Source: Bacteroidota bacterium
GTDB taxonomy: Bacteria; Bacteroidota; Bacteroidia; Chitinophagales; Chitinophagaceae
Direction: 5' to 3'
Assembly (NCBI GenBank): GCA_013285595.1
Contig: JABDHF010000002.1
Span: 1 to 64,000, forward strand
DNA: 64,000 nt
Part shown: positions 61,836-64,000 of the stretch, piece by piece
Layout of the letters: the number at the start of each line of letters is the position of its first letter
Numbering within the stretch: position 1 is the first letter of the stretch
Position numbers and translations under genes: made by a program
The notes under the pieces: generated by a model
The model's database searches: none
What the model was told of the DNA's origin: nothing
Seen by the model: only the letters and a program-made list of their open reading frames with translations

Positions 61836-64000
61836 CAGCAGAACAAAAAGATAAATTTTGGGAGAATATTATTTCTCCTAAAAATTTCAATAGTTTAATT
61901 AAAAATCGGACTAGTCCATTTGTCATAGAATCCGTGCCAGCCGCAAACGAGGCTGAATATATCACTGCTGGATGGACAATCGAAAAACGTTTCAAGAATA
62001 AAGTACGTGTTAAGAAAGCAAAACCGACAGATATATTGTTTGAGGATGAGGTATGGGCTACAATTGCAGAATTAGGGTTTCTGCATTTGAATAAATCCAG
62101 AAAATTCAAAGTGCCATATTCCGATGACTTGGTATCATCGCAGGACGTTGATGTAGTTGCAGCTGACAATGAAACAATTTTATTAATTCTCTGTAAAGCG
62201 ACAGATGGTGAACCTAAAAGAGGAAATTTTAAAGATGTAATTGAAACTATAGGAGGGAGAAAGGAAGGGTTATTGAAAAATCTGAGAAAATTTTTTCCCG
62301 GTGCGAAGCATAAAGTGAAAATTATTTTTGCTACTAAGAACTACATTTTATCAGAACCAGACAAAGAACGATTGGATAATTTCGGCATACTACATTTTGA
62401 TGAAGAAATTGTCGCCTATTATAAAGACCTAACAAAACACTTAGGGTTATCGGCCAGATTTCAGCTTCTTGGTAATTTGTTTGAAGGACAAACCATACCA
62501 GAAATGGATAATCAAATTCCTGCTATTCAAGGGCGAATGGGAGGTCATGTGTATTATTCATTTTCAATTGAACCCGAGAAACTATTAAAAATTGGTTATG
62601 TTTTACATCGAAATAAAGCTAACAAAAAATTGATGCCTACCTATCAAAGGTTAATTAAAAAAGCAAGATTAAAATCAGTACAGAGCTTTGTAGAGAATCA
62701 CGGATTTTTCCCAAATTCGATAATAATAAACATCAACACTAATGGAAAGAAAGTGAGGTTTGATTTTTCTGGATTGCAATCAGAACATTCAATTTCTAAA
62801 ATAGGATTGCTATACTTGCCCAAGTCCTATAGGTCTGCGTTTATTATTGATGGGCAACATAGATTATATGGTTATGCCAATTCTATCTATAAAAGTACCA
62901 ACACTATCCCCGTGGTTGCGTTTATTGATCTTGATAGAAATGAGCAGGTCCGTCTTTTCATGCAGATCAATGAAAATCAAAAAGCGGTTCCAAAAAATCT
63001 TAGAAATACGTTGGATTCTGATTTGTTATGGAATTCCGATAAAATTACCGAGCAAATAAAGGCTTTAAAATTACAGATTGCGCAGGACTTAGGTGAAGAA
63101 TTGTCATCGCCATTGTTTGACAGAGTTATTGTAGGTGAGAATGTCAAGACGTCTACGCGCTGCATTACTATTGATACTATAAGGCAGGGACTAGAAAGAA
63201 GCAACTTTTTTGGTGCGTTTTCTAAAAATGCGGTAAAAGCAGAAGGTACCTTTTATAAAGGTAATAACGATGATACATATAATGCCATACTTCCTTTTTT
63301 GATCGGGTGCTTTAGTTTTATCAAAGAGCAAATACCGGATGAATGGAATAAAGGTGAAAACAACAATGGATTTATTGCAATTAACGCTGGTGTTGAAAAT
63401 TTAATTAGGATTTTTAGCGACATCATTGATCATCTTATTGGGGGTAATAAGCTTAATCCTAAAATTGACAAAACAGACATTGTTGTAAAAGAAGTAGCTT
63501 ATTATTTAGAACCGCTTACGGAGTTCTTTAAAAAGCTCAATAACGAGGAAAAGTCCGATCTAAGAAGAAGTTACGGTACAGGAGGGAGAGTCAAGTATTG
63601 GCGGAGATTGCAGAAAGCAATTAACCAATCAAGAAAGGATTTTATTCCCGATGGTTTTAGTAAATATTGGCAGGATGAAGCAAAGGCATTTAATGAAGAT
63701 TCTTTTAGAATGATAAGAGATTTGGAGACGTTCATGAAAAATGATTTTCAACAGAAATTAAAGGATGCATTTGGGAATAAATGGTTTAAAGATGGAGTGC
63801 CAAACGCAGTTCATATGGACGCAGTTACACGAGCCGCACAAAAAAATTTGGAGAATAGTGAAGAAGAAAATGAAGATTTTGAGCCTTGGGATTGCTTAAA
63901 TATTATCGATTACCGAAAAATTGCTACTTATGGTAAGAACTGGAGCGAAATATTTGAGGGTTGCTATACAATGCCCGGTGAAGAGAAAATAAGAGGTGGT
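61832..64000 (+). CDS. DGQHR (DndB-like) protein with nuclease-like N-terminus, cut by window edge
   Basis: This open frame runs from ATG 61832 to the last base of the window, 723 codons with no stop, so the end is missing. The DGQHR signature is at residues 340-344 in FIIDGQHRLYGY, followed by TIPVVAFIDLDRNEQVRLFMQINENQKAVPKNLR, as in DndB and related proteins of Dnd, Dpd and other DNA modification systems. A PD-(D/E)XK-like region in the N-terminal 130 residues shows DVDVVAADNETILLILCKATD. The expected E-x-K acidic residue is leucine (Leu120-Cys-Lys), so catalytic competence is doubtful. It overlaps the Dam-like gene by 4 bp (ATGA) and belongs to the same operon. The C-terminal part beyond residue 420 is not recognised. 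Confidence 0.85.
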   Translation, partial: MTAEQKDKFWENIISPKNFNSLIKNRTSPFVIESVPAANEAEYITAGWTIEKRFKNKVRVKKAKPTDILFEDEVWATIAELGFLHLNKSRKFKVPYSDDLVSSQDVDVVAADNETILLILCKATDGEPKRGNFKDVIETIGGRKEGLLKNLRKFFPGAKHKVKIIFATKNYILSEPDKERLDNFGILHFDEEIVAYYKDLTKHLGLSARFQLLGNLFEGQTIPEMDNQIPAIQGRMGGHVYYSFSIEPEKLLKIGYVLHRNKANKKLMPTYQRLIKKARLKSVQSFVENHGFFPNSIIININTNGKKVRFDFSGLQSEHSISKIGLLYLPKSYRSAFIIDGQHRLYGYANSIYKSTNTIPVVAFIDLDRNEQVRLFMQINENQKAVPKNLRNTLDSDLLWNSDKITEQIKALKLQIAQDLGEELSSPLFDRVIVGENVKTSTRCITIDTIRQGLERSNFFGAFSKNAVKAEGTFYKGNNDDTYNAILPFLIGCFSFIKEQIPDEWNKGENNNGFIAINAGVENLIRIFSDIIDHLIGGNKLNPKIDKTDIVVKEVAYYLEPLTEFFKKLNNEEKSDLRRSYGTGGRVKYWRRLQKAINQSRKDFIPDGFSKYWQDEAKAFNEDSFRMIRDLETFMKNDFQQKLKDAFGNKWFKDGVPNAVHMDAVTRAAQKNLENSEEENEDFEPWDCLNIIDYRKIATYGKNWSEIFEGCYTMPGEEKIRGG

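Noticed and set aside
62847..63059. 70-codon plus-strand frame inside the DGQHR gene
   Set aside because: It is out of frame with the long DGQHR coding frame, which is open through the whole region.

Overview
The window looks like chromosomal DNA of a Bacteroidota bacterium, probably a Chitinophagaceae-like member. The evidence is two giant secreted proteins with type IX secretion (T9SS) C-terminal sorting domains, promoters of the Bacteroidota TTG-N(18-21)-TAnnTTTG type, a fused gamma/alpha KorA, and a Bacteroides-like NuoI. No rRNA or tRNA gene and no CRISPR array was found.

Positions 1-12165 hold a minus-strand complex I locus in the order nuoA-B-C-D-H-I-J-K-L-M-N, with nuoN cut by the left edge. 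The NADH-oxidising module nuoE-F-G is absent from its usual place between D and H. Three unrelated cassettes interrupt the locus: a Uma2 gene between A and B, a second Uma2 gene between D and H, and a RelE-type toxin-antitoxin pair between L and M. Positions 12302-15745 carry a 2[4Fe-4S] ferredoxin and the 2-oxoglutarate:ferredoxin oxidoreductase genes korA and korB. Together they suggest, without proving it, that reduced ferredoxin rather than NADH could feed this complex I.

Positions 15806-20397 contain a ParE-like toxin-antitoxin pair, a proline-rich mini-protein, a lipoprotein, a FucP-type sugar transporter and a glutathione peroxidase. Positions 20873-35937 are dominated by two repetitive cell-surface proteins of 2299 and 2412 residues, with a frameshifted T9SS gene remnant between them.

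From about 36.2 kb to the right edge the DNA is visibly more AT-rich and has the content of a mobile or defence island. Three copies of a degenerate att-like repeat (about 36.26, 41.28 and 49.58 kb) bound modules. The first module is a Fic protein divergent from a TOTE-type primase-helicase. The second is a zeta-like toxin pair, an aminotransferase, a pentapeptide-repeat protein, an APC transporter, membrane and CDP-alcohol transferase genes, and a tyrosine recombinase. The third starts with a second zeta-like pair. Four cargo genes of the second module share nearly identical 5' leaders. Positions 51.9-54.7 kb hold an excisionase-like HTH gene, a degenerate primase and a degenerate Pif1-like ATPase, which is a mobile-element replication block.

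Positions 57504-64000 contain the most interesting unit. It is a tightly overlapping operon of six genes: a HARE-HTH/NUDIX/P-loop kinase triple fusion, a small-molecule-type SAM methyltransferase, a SIR2-family protein, a divergent Ham1/RdgB-like protein, a Dam-like DNA adenine methylase, and a DGQHR (DndB-like) protein with a nuclease-like N-terminus that runs off the window. I infer a nucleotide- or DNA-modification-linked defence system. I do not recognise this exact combination as a named system.
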